A DNA stretch of 13,018 nucleotides from Dehalococcoidia bacterium (lineage in GTDB: Bacteria > Chloroflexota > Dehalococcoidia > Lucifugimonadales > SHYF01). Each line of letters starts with the position of its first letter. Within the stretch, counting starts at the first letter, position 1. A model generated the notes under the pieces. It saw nothing but the letters and a program-made list of their open reading frames with translations, ran no database searches and was not told the origin of the DNA. The translations under genes and the position numbers were made by a program. Positions 1 through 8,700 of this stretch are shown here, piece by piece. The stretch lies in contig SHYF01000034.1 in assembly GCA_009692985.1 (NCBI GenBank), positions 1-13,018 of the forward strand, given 5' to 3'.

Positions 1-404
1 GCGACAGCCACAGGCCATGTTATGCCGTGAGATGCGCCGCTGGTTCCTATGGACACTACCATCAGTGCCAGGTAAAAAGACGATATGGAGTGGATAGTGC
101 TCAAAAGCACCATGCCAGCGCCGGTGCAAATTACACTCACCAATATGACTGTTCTGGGGCCCCATTTATCGACCAGGAAGCCCACTACAGGTGCCAGAAA
201 ACCCGATTCCAGTTGGCGAAGCGAGTAAGCACCTGAAGTGAGGGCACGGCTCCAAGTAAATTCTGTCAGAATAGGCAGGAAGAAGACCTGGAAGCCCTGG
301 AAAAACACAATCGATAAGTAGAAGTTGAGTGCAACACTTGCCAGGACTATATACCACCCATAGAAAACGCGGGGATGGTTTCTGCTGGTAACTACTGCGT
401 TCAA
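1..404 (-). CDS. MFS permease, N-terminal part (runs off left edge)
   Basis: The gene is a major facilitator superfamily transporter; about 134 residues are visible and the rest lies beyond the window. The open minus-strand frame has its nearest upstream in-frame stop at 450-452. The only plausible start is a TTG at 404, which gives about 13 residues before the FYGWYIV motif typical of the oxalate/formate-antiporter and monocarboxylate-permease branch. TM1 is WYIVLASVALNFYLSIVFF. TM2 ends in GFLVDKWGPR, the conserved MFS loop 2-3 motif (G-x-x-x-D-x-x-G-P-R). TM3 is TVILVSVICTGAGMVLL and TM4 begins SSFYLALMVVSIG. It probably imports or exports a small carboxylate, but the substrate cannot be read from this half. 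The ribosome site is weak (AAGG about 11 nt upstream of the TTG). The gene is divergent from the selenoprotein gene. Family assignment is sure; the start is less so. Confidence 0.85.
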   Translation of the reverse strand, partial: MNAVVTSRNHPRVFYGWYIVLASVALNFYLSIVFFQGFQVFFLPILTEFTWSRALTSGAYSLRQLESGFLAPVVGFLVDKWGPRTVILVSVICTGAGMVLLSTIHSISSFYLALMVVSIGTSGASHGITWPVAV

Positions 405-515
405 CGAATCGCTTGCCTTATTTCGGCGAGGGGCGTTAGTTTTGGGAGCCTAAGGCGGCCCACAGGACATTGATTGTACCACTCAGTGGGTCAAAAGTAT
501 CAACCTCTGGACCTA

Positions 516-544
516 TGGACAAAATACCGTCCTTGAGGTACACT
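516..544 (+). promoter_or_regulatory. Candidate sigma-70 promoter of the selenoprotein gene
   Basis: TGGACA at 516-521 (5 of 6 matches to TTGACA) is separated by 17 bp from TACACT at 539-544 (4 of 6 matches to TATAAT). This would start transcription near 551 and leave a leader of about 40 nt before the ATG at 592. Inverted segments GGAC/GTCC (517-532) overlap it and could be regulatory. The match is moderate and rests on sequence alone. I see no other feature in 405-591 apart from the short odd palindrome CCACTCAGTGG near 479-489. Confidence 0.35.
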
Positions 545-575
545 GCACGTCAGCTTTCTTGTTTTTGGCTAAATA

Positions 576-587
576 TAAGGAGGTGAT
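576..587 (+). promoter_or_regulatory. Exceptionally strong Shine-Dalgarno sequence
   Basis: TAAGGAGGTGAT is an exact 12-nt complement of the usual 3' end of bacterial 16S rRNA (AUCACCUCCUUA). It ends 4 nt before the ATG at 592, so the GGAGG core (579-583) has a spacing of 8 nt. It fixes the start of the selenoprotein at 592 and argues against a start at the in-frame ATG 658, which has no such site and lies after the UGA. Confidence 0.9.
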
Positions 588-591
588 GCTT

Positions 592-879
592 ATGTCACAA
601 CATTCAGGTAAGCTTCAAATGGAGATACGGTACTGCCTCGGTTGAGGCTTCCTTCCCATGGCGGCGTGGATCGCCACCGAGTTCTGGTCCGAATTCAAGG
701 GTACGTTAGGAATTAGCCTGACCCCCGTGGACGGGGGCCGGTTAGAGGTTATGTTGGAAAATGAAATGCTCTTCGACCGCGTAGCGGAAGGGGGCGCGTA
801 CCCGGGGTTAGACAAGGTTCGGGCCATGAAACGGACGGTCAAGGAGAGGATGGGGCAGTTGGCCGTAGTTTCCAGATGA
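592..879 (+). CDS. Rdx/SelW-family selenoprotein with UGA-encoded selenocysteine
   Basis: This is a small thioredoxin-like-fold redox protein of the Rdx family (SelW/SelT/SelH group), 95 residues. It reads through an in-frame UGA at 643-645. The N-terminus contains EIRYCLG-U-GFLPMAAW, so the family CxxC/CxxU redox motif is C15-L-G-U18. Downstream of the UGA the family pattern continues without a break: AAWIATEFW helix, a strand rich in hydrophobics, GGRLEVMLENEMLFDR, then EGGAYPGLDKVRAMKRTVKER, as in bacterial Rdx proteins (GG-x-FE-x, then GGFP-x-x-K-x-LK-x-x-VR). The perfect Shine-Dalgarno sequence, the SECIS-like hairpin just after the UGA, and a strong terminator 30 bp past the stop at 877-879 define a single-gene unit. 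Sec-containing SelW-like proteins are known from bacteria and marine metagenomes, so the family is not new. The alternative is a nonsense mutation of a Cys homologue; the UGA sits exactly at the redox Cys position, which makes that unlikely. Confidence 0.88.
659..676 (+). promoter_or_regulatory. Bacterial SECIS hairpin within the selenoprotein coding region
   Basis: TGGCGG (659-664) pairs with TCGCCA (671-676): five Watson-Crick pairs plus a closing G-U pair, around the loop CGTGGA (665-670). The apical loop starts 19 nt after the UGA and has a G in its first two positions. Both features fit the known bacterial SECIS pattern: a stem of at least 4 bp, a small loop with an early G, and a loop roughly 16-37 nt from the UGA. 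It would recruit SelB with Sec-tRNA. It was recognised by eye and not folded computationally. Confidence 0.7.
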
Positions 880-908
880 AGCGGCCTTTACCTTGAACAA
901 GGCGAAAT

Positions 909-946
909 AGCGGGGTCCCGATGTTATCGGGGCCTCGCTTTGTTTT
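909..946 (+). terminator. Rho-independent terminator of the selenoprotein gene
   Basis: AGCGGGGTCCCGAT (909-922) pairs with ATCGGGGCCTCGCT (926-939) over 14 bp, with two G-U pairs and a GTT loop. It is followed by a T-rich tail (TTTGTTTT, 939-946). It starts 29 bp after the selenoprotein stop and faces the converging hyi gene. Confidence 0.9.
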
Positions 947-1127
947 GTGGCCGAGGCTCCGTGGTTATCTCGCGACTGCCCGCTTAGCACGAAAAGGCAG
1001 GCAAACCCAGTAACGAATTCACCAAACTAATTGATTAGGACTACCGCAACAGCCATGACTTCCACCAAAGGGCCCTGCTCACCAATAAAAAGGAGCGCCC
1101 ACCCGGCCCGCCGGACTGCGTCCGTTG
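947..1127. other. Intergenic stretch without a recognisable feature
   Basis: This lies between the selenoprotein terminator and the 3' end of hyi. I looked for tRNA signatures (in particular selC), for a minus-strand terminator for hyi and for small ORFs, and found nothing convincing. On the minus strand a small GGAC-GCA-GTCC hairpin and a T-run (TTTTTATT, about 1084-1091) lie near each other, but not in a terminator arrangement I would defend. Confidence 0.4.
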
Positions 1128-1904
1128 TTACAGATACGGCCTAACCCATTCAAGGCTGGTCTCCGTGACGCTGGAAGGGTTGTACTCACACGCTATCCAG
1201 CCGTCGTAACCTGCCTCATCTATGAAACGGAAGAGGTTGGCATAGTTGATCTCGCCAGTCCCCGGTTCGTGCCGGCCCGGATTGTCTGCAAGTTGCATAT
1301 GCGCGATACGTGGCAAGTTGTCCCGAATGGTCCTGGTCAGATTACCCTCCATGACCTGCATATGGTAGATGTCGTACTGGAGCCAGAGGTTGGCGTGGCC
1401 CGCATCGTGGAACAAACGGAGCGCATCCCGCGTACGCACCAGGTAGAACCCAGGGAAGTCCTGGCTGTTCAATGACTCCACCAGCAGCCGGATGCCCTCC
1501 TTCTCCAGTGCGGCAGCGGCGAATCTGAGATTATCTACCAGGGTCTGGCGGAGCTTCTCCGCGTGGACGCCCGCGGGCGCAATGCCAGCAAGACAGTTCA
1601 GGCGGGTGCAATTTAGCGCCTTGGCGTAGGCGATGGCCAGACCGACGCCATCTTGGAACTCACCCACCCGATCTGGTAGGCAGGCGATGCCGCGCTCCCC
1701 AGCCTGAAAGTTGCCAGCCGGCAGGTTGAACAGCACCTGCTCCAGGCCATGTCTCTGGAGTTGCTCCACCAATTGCTCTTTCTGCCATGCATAAGGGAAC
1801 AGGTACTCCACTGCCGTGAATCCGGCCCTGGCTGCACGCTCAAAACGGGACAGAAAATCCACCTCGGTAAAAAGCATTGTCAGGTTGGCATCGAACCTGG
1901 GCAT
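1128..1904 (-). CDS. hyi: Hydroxypyruvate isomerase (TIM-barrel)
   Basis: This cytosolic enzyme interconverts hydroxypyruvate and tartronate semialdehyde in glyoxylate/glycerate metabolism. With the ATG at 1904 the protein is 258 residues, the same length as E. coli Hyi, and it begins MPRFDANLTMLFTE, which lines up with the E. coli start (MLRFSANLSMLF). A TTG at 1922 would add six residues and is less likely. Recognisable blocks are LFNLPAGNFQAGERGIAC (59-75), LVESLN (141-146), LQYDIYHMQ (175-183), ADNPGRHEPGTGEINY (206-221) and WIACEYNP (236-243). The metal/catalytic residues expected in this AP-endonuclease-2 type barrel are present: E143, D178, H181 and E240. The ribosome site is weak (GGTG 8 nt upstream). 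The gene stands alone, converges with the selenoprotein gene and diverges from mfd. OtnI or another paralogue of the same fold is possible, but the similarity to Hyi itself is close. Confidence 0.9.
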   Translation of the reverse strand: MPRFDANLTMLFTEVDFLSRFERAARAGFTAVEYLFPYAWQKEQLVEQLQRHGLEQVLFNLPAGNFQAGERGIACLPDRVGEFQDGVGLAIAYAKALNCTRLNCLAGIAPAGVHAEKLRQTLVDNLRFAAAALEKEGIRLLVESLNSQDFPGFYLVRTRDALRLFHDAGHANLWLQYDIYHMQVMEGNLTRTIRDNLPRIAHMQLADNPGRHEPGTGEINYANLFRFIDEAGYDGWIACEYNPSSVTETSLEWVRPYL

Positions 1905-2049
1905 GATGGCACCACTGTACAAGAGAGTAGGGAAGGCGTCAACGAAGCCGCCGTTGAGTCGCTCCCCTTCCTCTGCTACAATCTTCCGTGGGCTAGGGTC
2001 GTTGTTCTAGCCCCTTTAGGCGTTATACCGTTAGAAGCTGTTCCAAAAA

Positions 2050-2130
2050 CCTTCACCCCTTGGCCCCCTCTCCCGCCACAGCGGGAGAGGGGGAAGAAAG
2101 GAAGCTGGGGGACACCCCCAGTCCCCCAGA
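2050..2130 (+). repeat. Dispersed double-hairpin repeat, copy 1
   Basis: Hairpin A is CCCCCTCTCCCGC (2064-2076) with GCGGGAGAGGGGG (2081-2093), 13 perfect pairs and a 4-nt loop. An A-rich spacer follows, then hairpin B, CTGGGGG (2105-2111) with CCCCCAG (2115-2121) around ACA, then TCCCCC. The same order recurs in the other copies. It lies between the divergent hyi and mfd genes, about 45 bp upstream of the mfd start and past the likely hyi promoter region. The rest of 1923-2173 holds no gene; short ORFs there are products of the repeat and antisense reading. Confidence 0.85.
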
Positions 2131-2173
2131 GGTAAATTTCGGAATAGCCTCTACATAAAGAGAGGTCATCACA

Positions 2174-5100
2174 TTGCTAAAAGGCGTTGCCGAAATCCTA
2201 ACTGGCCTACCTCAGTTCCGGCGCATGGCAGATAACCTCCAGGCCGGCCAGAAGGAGTCGTTGTCCATCCTTCCGTCAGCCAAAGCCCTGGCCCTGGGGG
2301 CTATCTGGCAAGAGATGCAGGTCCCAGTGTTGGTGGTAGTGCCCCGACCTGAAGACGCGCGCCGCCTTTACGACCAGCTTACAGCCTACTGGGGAGATAA
2401 CGCCCCTATACACCAGTTCGCGGAGTTGGAGGCTCTGCCCTTTGAGCACATGACCGCTGACAACGCCACCACTCAGCAGCGCCTGTGGACTCTGGCGGCG
2501 TTGGCGGGCGTCCATTCTCAGGAGTACCCTCCCATAGTGGTGGCGTCCGTCCCCGGGGTCGCCCTGAAGACTCTCGCTCCACCGGTGTTCCAGCTCCCAG
2601 ATGGGTGTCATGTGGTGCGGCACGGCGATAGGGTTGCTATAGGATCGCTCCTTGCCAGGTGGGCGGCCATGGGCTACCGGATGGAGAGGGTTACCCAGGC
2701 CCCCGGAGCCATGAGCCGGCGCGGAGGCATTGTGGACATATTTCCCGTGGGTGAGCGTTTGCCTGTACGCCTGGAGTTCTGGGGCGATGTTCTGGAGAGC
2801 CTGCGCACATTCGATCCAGGCACCCAGCGCTCTCTGGAGCCTGTTGAGCAGACGACTGTGATACCTGCGCGGGAGCTTCTGCCAGCAAAGGCAGACCATA
2901 CCTGGGTGGAGCAGGCCATCCGTAACCTGGATGCCTCTAAATGTTCGCCCCAGATATGGAGTCGCATAGAAGAGGATCTGTCCTTGCTGATGGCTGGGCA
3001 GGAGGTGGAGGATGCCAGCTTCTACGCAGGGTTCTTCAGTCGCCACTCCGTACTGGAGTTTCTGCCAGCTAAGGCGGTGCTGGTGGTGGACCAGCCTTCG
3101 GAGGTGGAGGAGGCATTCCGAGAGATTGACAGGCGTTCCTTCCAGCTCCGAGAGGGCAAGCTGGGCCGGGGCGAGCTCCCTGGCGCGTTCCCTTCCCCCT
3201 ATTTCGTCTGGGAGGAGGTGGCGCAGCGATTGCAACAGCTACCCCGACGACTGGATGTTAGCCGCTGGGCCGGAGAGCAACCAGCCTCGTTTCCTTTCAC
3301 TCAGGCGCCTTCCTTCGTGGGCAGGATGGACTCCTTTCTGGAAGAGGTGCGGACTCGCAGCCAGGGCAGCCAGCGAGTTGTGGTTGTGACAGGCCATGCC
3401 CAGCGGCTCCAAGAGCTGATGGCCGAGGCGGGCCTGGGGCCAAGCTCGGTGGATTCCATAGACCACCTGCCACCCACAGGCTCCATTACGCTGGTGCACG
3501 GTTCTCTGGCCGAGGGGTGGATAGCCTCCAGCGAGCCAGGCACCGTGCTCTTCACCGATACAGAGGTGTTTGGGACCGCAAAGATTCACCGTCCACGGCG
3601 CGTGTCCGTGGCATCCCGGCAGCCACTTGCGGCTGAAATCACGCCAGGGTCATTCGTGGTACACACCGATCACGGTGTGGCCAGATTCGCCGGCACCACG
3701 ACTATGGGTGAAGCCGCAGAGGAGCAGGAGTACCTTGTGCTGGAGTACGCCGAAGGAGACAAGCTGTACGTCCCATCGGAGCATACAGATCGCGTAACCC
3801 CCTATGTAACCCCCGGCGACCAGCCACCGACCCTGACCCGCCTGGGAACCCAGGAATGGGCGCACACCAAGGCACGGGTGAAGCGCTCCGCTCACGAGAT
3901 GGCCCAGGAGCTTCTGGCCCTCTACGCGGTGCGAGAGTCCACTCCAGGCTTCGGCATGGGCGAGGACACGCCCTGGCAGCGGGAGATGGAGGATAGCTTT
4001 CCCTACCAGGAGACACCAGACCAGATTGCCACCATTGCCCAGGTCAAAGAGGACATGGAGCGCTCTAGGCCCATGGACCGGCTGGTCTGCGGCGACGTTG
4101 GGTACGGCAAAACGGAGATAGCTCTTCGAGCCGCCTTCAAGGCAATTGCCAGCGGAATGCAGGTGGCCGTCCTTGTCCCCACCACGGTGCTGGCCCAGCA
4201 ACACTACACCACATTCAGCCAGCGCCTCAAGCCGTACCCAGTCACCGTGGAGGTGCTTAGCCGCTTCCGCACCGACCAGGAACAGCGGGCCGTTGTAGAA
4301 GGACTGGCCTCTGGGAAGGTGGACATCTGCATCGGAACGCATCGCCTGCTCCAGAAGGACGTGCAGTTCAAGAACCTGGGCCTGGTGATTGTGGACGAGG
4401 AGCACCGCTTTGGCGTGGCCCACAAGGAGCGGTTCAAGCAGATGCGCGCCCAGGTGGACGTGCTTACGCTCACCGCCACGCCCATTCCACGCACGCTGCA
4501 CATGGCGCTATCCGGCATTCGAGATATGAGCACCATGGAGACGCCGCCGGAGGAGCGGCTGCCCATCAAGACCTACGTCTCCGAGGACAGCGACGATATG
4601 GTGCGGGAGGCCATTCTACGGGAACTGGACAGGGGTGGCCAGGTCTACTACTTGCACAACCGCGTTCAAAGTATCGCACGGGTGGCGGAGGGCCTGCGCC
4701 AACTGGTGCCCGAAGCGACTTTCGCCATTGGGCACGGTCGAATGCAGGAGGACGATCTGGAGAAGGTGATGAATGACTTTTCTAAGGACGAGTTCGACGT
4801 GTTGGTGTGCACCACCATCATAGAATCGGGCCTGGACCTGCCCAACGTCAACACGCTCATTGTGGACAGGGCCGATGCCCTGGGGCTGGCGCAGCTATAT
4901 CAGCTCAGGGGGCGTATCGGCCGGGGCAGCCACCGCGCCTACGCCTATTTTATGGTGCCTCGCGGGAAGCGCATCACCGAGACAGCCCAGAAGCGCTTGG
5001 AGACCATACTGTCGGCGTCGGAGCTTGGCGCTGGCTTCCACGTCGCCATGAAAGACCTGGAGATTCGCGGCGCTGGCCGTGTGCTGGGCGGCGAGCAAAG

Positions 5101-5674
5101 CGGGCACATCCACGCCGTGGGGTACGAGCTATACTCCCAACTGCTGGCCCAAGCCGTGGAGGAGCTCAAGGCAAGTCCAGATGCTCCGATGCCTGCCGTG
5201 GGCGCACCCCAGGAGGAGCAGGCACAGATAGCAGTGAACCTGCGACTGCCAGCACGCATACCAACCGACTACGTAGAGGACTTACCAACGCGATTGGCAC
5301 TGTACCAGCACCTCAGCCGCGCCCGTTCCCTGGAAGAGGTAGATCAGGTACAAGCAGAGCTATGGGACAGGTTCGGCCCGCTACCGCGGGAGGCACACAA
5401 CCTGCTGTACACCATACGCGTGCGAGCGCTGGCCCATGCTGCCGACGTTGAGACTGTGACCAAGGAGCCAGAATCAGTGATGGTGAGGCTGCGTGAAGAT
5501 GTGGGCGGAGCCAGGCCGGCGCTGGAAAAGGAGCTGGGGCCGCAAGTCCGCGTGGGCGGCACGCTTCTGCACCTGGATTTCAAGCACCTGGACAGGCCCT
5601 GGGGACAGGCGTTGTTGGAAATGCTGGAGCGGCTGGCCGCCTTCCGCCAGCGGGTAATGGCCAGCGCGGGGTAA
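2174..5674 (+). CDS. mfd: Transcription-repair coupling factor Mfd
   Basis: This ATP-dependent DNA translocase removes stalled RNA polymerase and recruits UvrA to template-strand lesions. It has 1166 residues (E. coli Mfd has 1148). The order is: a UvrB-like N-terminal region (about 10-340, with [15 protein letters not shown] and PVRLEFWGD); the CarD-like RNA polymerase interaction domain from about 491 ([28 protein letters not shown]); a RecG-like helicase with Walker [10 protein letters not shown] (640-648), DEEH (741-744), [17 protein letters not shown] (880-888) and QLRGRIGR (910-917); and the TRCF C-terminal domain. The start is a TTG at 2174, supported by GAGAGG 8 nt upstream and by the usual N-terminal pattern ([14 protein letters not shown]); a later ATG at residue 18 would cut into that. 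The gene converges on the dehydrogenase with only 29 bp between the stops and no obvious terminator. Confidence 0.97.
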   Translation: MLKGVAEILTGLPQFRRMADNLQAGQKESLSILPSAKALALGAIWQEMQVPVLVVVPRPEDARRLYDQLTAYWGDNAPIHQFAELEALPFEHMTADNATTQQRLWTLAALAGVHSQEYPPIVVASVPGVALKTLAPPVFQLPDGCHVVRHGDRVAIGSLLARWAAMGYRMERVTQAPGAMSRRGGIVDIFPVGERLPVRLEFWGDVLESLRTFDPGTQRSLEPVEQTTVIPARELLPAKADHTWVEQAIRNLDASKCSPQIWSRIEEDLSLLMAGQEVEDASFYAGFFSRHSVLEFLPAKAVLVVDQPSEVEEAFREIDRRSFQLREGKLGRGELPGAFPSPYFVWEEVAQRLQQLPRRLDVSRWAGEQPASFPFTQAPSFVGRMDSFLEEVRTRSQGSQRVVVVTGHAQRLQELMAEAGLGPSSVDSIDHLPPTGSITLVHGSLAEGWIASSEPGTVLFTDTEVFGTAKIHRPRRVSVASRQPLAAEITPGSFVVHTDHGVARFAGTTTMGEAAEEQEYLVLEYAEGDKLYVPSEHTDRVTPYVTPGDQPPTLTRLGTQEWAHTKARVKRSAHEMAQELLALYAVRESTPGFGMGEDTPWQREMEDSFPYQETPDQIATIAQVKEDMERSRPMDRLVCGDVGYGKTEIALRAAFKAIASGMQVAVLVPTTVLAQQHYTTFSQRLKPYPVTVEVLSRFRTDQEQRAVVEGLASGKVDICIGTHRLLQKDVQFKNLGLVIVDEEHRFGVAHKERFKQMRAQVDVLTLTATPIPRTLHMALSGIRDMSTMETPPEERLPIKTYVSEDSDDMVREAILRELDRGGQVYYLHNRVQSIARVAEGLRQLVPEATFAIGHGRMQEDDLEKVMNDFSKDEFDVLVCTTIIESGLDLPNVNTLIVDRADALGLAQLYQLRGRIGRGSHRAYAYFMVPRGKRITETAQKRLETILSASELGAGFHVAMKDLEIRGAGRVLGGEQSGHIHAVGYELYSQLLAQAVEELKASPDAPMPAVGAPQEEQAQIAVNLRLPARIPTDYVEDLPTRLALYQHLSRARSLEEVDQVQAELWDRFGPLPREAHNLLYTIRVRALAHAADVETVTKEPESVMVRLREDVGGARPALEKELGPQVRVGGTLLHLDFKHLDRPWGQALLEMLERLAAFRQRVMASAG

Positions 5675-5703
5675 GAGCATCGGCAAGCTGAGGCACGGCT
5701 GCG

Positions 5704-8700
5704 CTACTTTTCTATCGCCGCCCTCAGTATCTCCGCCACGTGCTCCGGGCAGCGGCCCGTGCCGTCGCGGACCTGGATCCGGCAGGAGAAGCCGGTGATG
5801 GCTATCCGAGCTTCGGACGCTGACCGCACCACCGGGAACAACTGCCGCTCGCCAATGGCCATAGAGATGTCGTAATGCTCCTTCTCGTAGCCGAAGGCCC
5901 CCGCCATACCACAGCAGCCGGCGTCCACCTCCTCCACCTGAAGCCCAGGTATGAGCCGCAGCGCCGCCAACGAGTCTGCACTCCCCGCCAGTGCCTTCTG
6001 ATGGCAGTGGCCCTGAAACAGCACCTTGCCGGGCGTCTCTTTGAAGCGCAGGACTAGCTGACCCTCCCGGTGTAGCTTCATCAGGAACTCGTCCAGCAAA
6101 TAGGAGTGGTCCGCCACCGCTTTGGCCTCCGGGCTGCGCAGTAGGTCTGGATATTCGTCGCGCAGGGTAAGCAGACAGCTAGGCTCGCACCCAATGATGG
6201 GCACGCCAGCCTGGGCATAGGGAAAGAGGAGTTCTACGTTGTAGCGGGCGTTCTCTTTGGCCTTCTCCAGCATCCCCTTGGAGATCATGGGCCGGCCGCA
6301 GCACCGAGGATTGGCCAGCAAGACCATGAAGCCTGCTGTCTCCAGCAGCTCCACCGCTGCTTGGCCCACCTGCGGCTCACTGTAGTTCATGAAGGTGTCG
6401 TTGAATAGCACTACCTGGCCCAGGGGGAAGGCGACCTCACCCCCTGTGTCCCCCTCTCCGTCTCGGAGAGGGGGATTTTCAATTCTGGGGGACACCCCCA
6501 GTCCCCCGGCGGGAACCGAGGTTCCCTGCACCTTCCTGACTTGCGTATGCATATGGTACCACTGAGGAAAAGTCTGACGGGCCAGCGTAGGCAGTCGGCG
6601 GCGCCGGTCTATGCCCACGAACCTATCCAGTAGCCACCGGCTAGCCGGATTGGCCACGGCGGCGTTGGCCAAAGGCCCCATCCGCGACCCCCACCGGTTC
6701 AGAGTGGCGATGCCGGCGAACATACGCGAGCGCAGGGGCATACCGTGGCGTTTGTAGTAGCTGGACAGGAACTCGTACTTCATCTTGGCCATGTCGACGT
6801 TGGATGGGCACTCGCCCTTGCACCCCTTGCATTCCAGGCACAAGTCCATAACGTCATAAAGCCGCTTGCTGGTGAACTCCGACGCAGGCAGCGCCCCGGA
6901 CAGCACCGACCGCAGGGCATTGGCCCGGCCCCGTGTGGAGTGCTCCTCTTCGTGGGTGACCATATAGGATGGGCACATGGTTCCGCCCAGTGTCTTGCGG
7001 CAAGCTCCCACGCCGTTGCACAGCTCCACCGACCGCGCGAAACCTCCGTCGCCGGAGAAGTCCAGGATGGTGAACGGCTCGGTGGCGCGATAGCCAGGGC
7101 CAAGGCGCAGGTTTTCGGTGAGCGGAGGGCAGTCCACTATCTTGCCCGGATTCATGATCCCCAATGGGTCGAAGGTGCGCTTCAACTCGCGGAAGGCATT
7201 GTAAAGCGCGGTACCGAACATCTTCTCCGTCCACACCCCCCGCACAATGCCGTCGCCGTGCTCGCCGCTCAGGGAGCCGCCGAACTCCAGTACCAGGTCG
7301 CTTATGTCCGTAGCGATGGCAACCAGCTTGTCCAGACCGTCCTGCTGCTTTATGTTTATCAGCGGGCGGATGTGCAGGCAACCTTCGCTGGCGTGGCCGT
7401 AGTACGCCGCCTGTGTACCGTGGGAACGCACGACCTCATCGAAGCGGCGGACGTACTCCGGCAGCTTCTCCGGCATTACGGCTGTGTCCTCCACGAAGGG
7501 CAATGGCTTGGTGTCACCCTTGACGCCCATGAGCAGCCCCAGGCCGGCGGTGCGGATGGCCCAGATATTGGCCTGCTCCTCCGGCTTTGTGGCTACAACG
7601 CAAGCGTAGCCCAGCCTACGGCGCTGCATGTCATATTTCAAGGCTTCTATCTTGGCCCGCAACTCCTGGTCCGATTCGCCGAAGAACTCCACTACCAGCA
7701 GCGCTTGGGGATCTCCCTCCACGAATGTGATGCGCCGGGCGAAGCCGAGGGATTCGCGGCTGCGCTGAATTATCATCCTGTCCACCAACTCCACGGCCGA
7801 GGGCGCGTGGCCTAGGACGGCCACGGTGGCCTCCATCGCCTCCACAAGCTCGCGGAAGTGGAGCACTGCCAGGGCCTTCATTTTGGGCATGGGTTCCAGG
7901 TTCAGCTTGGCTTCGGTCACCGCCACCAGAGTGCCCTCGGAACCTACCACCAGCTTGGTCAGGTCAGCGGTGTCGCCTAGCATCAGGTCCAGGTTGTAGC
8001 CGGAGACGCGCCGTCTGAGTTTGGGGTATCGCCGCTCTATCTCCTGGCGCTGCTCGGCGGCGATACGCGGCACGCCCCGGTATATGCTGCCTTCCAGGTC
8101 CTGCTGGACCAGCTTCGCTTCCAGAGCAGCGCCGGTGAGGGGACGAAAGGCTGCTGGCTGGCCATCGGAAAGCACAACCCTTAGCTCTTTCACGTGGTCG
8201 CATGTCTTACCGTACACCACCGAGTGAGCGCCGCAGGAGTTGTTGCCGATGGCACCGCCCACGGTGGCGCGGCTGCTGGTAGTCGGGTCGGGCGTGAAGT
8301 GGAGGCCATGGGGCCGCAGGTGATGGTTTAGCTCGTCCAGGGTGATGCCCGGCTGGGCACTGACCCACCACTCCTCCTGGTTCACATCCAAGACATTGCG
8401 CATGTACTTGGAGAAGTCCAGCACCACGGCGTGGTTCACAGTCTGGCCTGCCAGGCTGGTGCCGCCGCCTCTGGACAGCACCGCCACGCCTGCCTTGGCG
8501 CAGGTGGATATGGCCGCCGCCACGTCATCAGCATCGCGGGGTATGACTACGCCCACAGGCTCCATCTGGTAGATGGATGCGTCTGTGCTGTACATGGCGC
8601 GGGAGTAGGCGTCGAAGCGCACCTCGCCAGAGATGCGATTTCGCAGCTCTGATTCCAGAGCGCGGGTGTCTGAAGTTCTCTTGTACACATCACGCTGCGT

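Noticed and set aside
658-879. A 73-codon ORF starting at ATG 658 as a stand-alone gene
   Set aside because: It has no ribosome site and lacks the redox motif of its own family; the strong start is at 592 and the frame is continuous through the UGA.
880-1127. A tRNA-Sec (selC) gene next to the selenoprotein
   Set aside because: No T-arm (GGTTCRAATCC-like), no acceptor stem and no CCA-ending structure was found on either strand.
1749-2135. A 128-codon plus-strand ORF between hyi and mfd
   Set aside because: It runs antisense through hyi and then through repeat copy 1; its end is a translation of the palindromes.
2276-4501. Long minus-strand ORFs (2276-3235, 3650-4501) opposite mfd
   Set aside because: They are antisense shadows of mfd, with low-complexity, non-domain-like peptides and no start signals.
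6745-7815. A 356-codon plus-strand ORF
   Set aside because: It is antisense to the dehydrogenase, whose FAD and Fe-S motifs prove the minus-strand frame; the peptide resembles no domain and is a shadow of GC-rich codon use.
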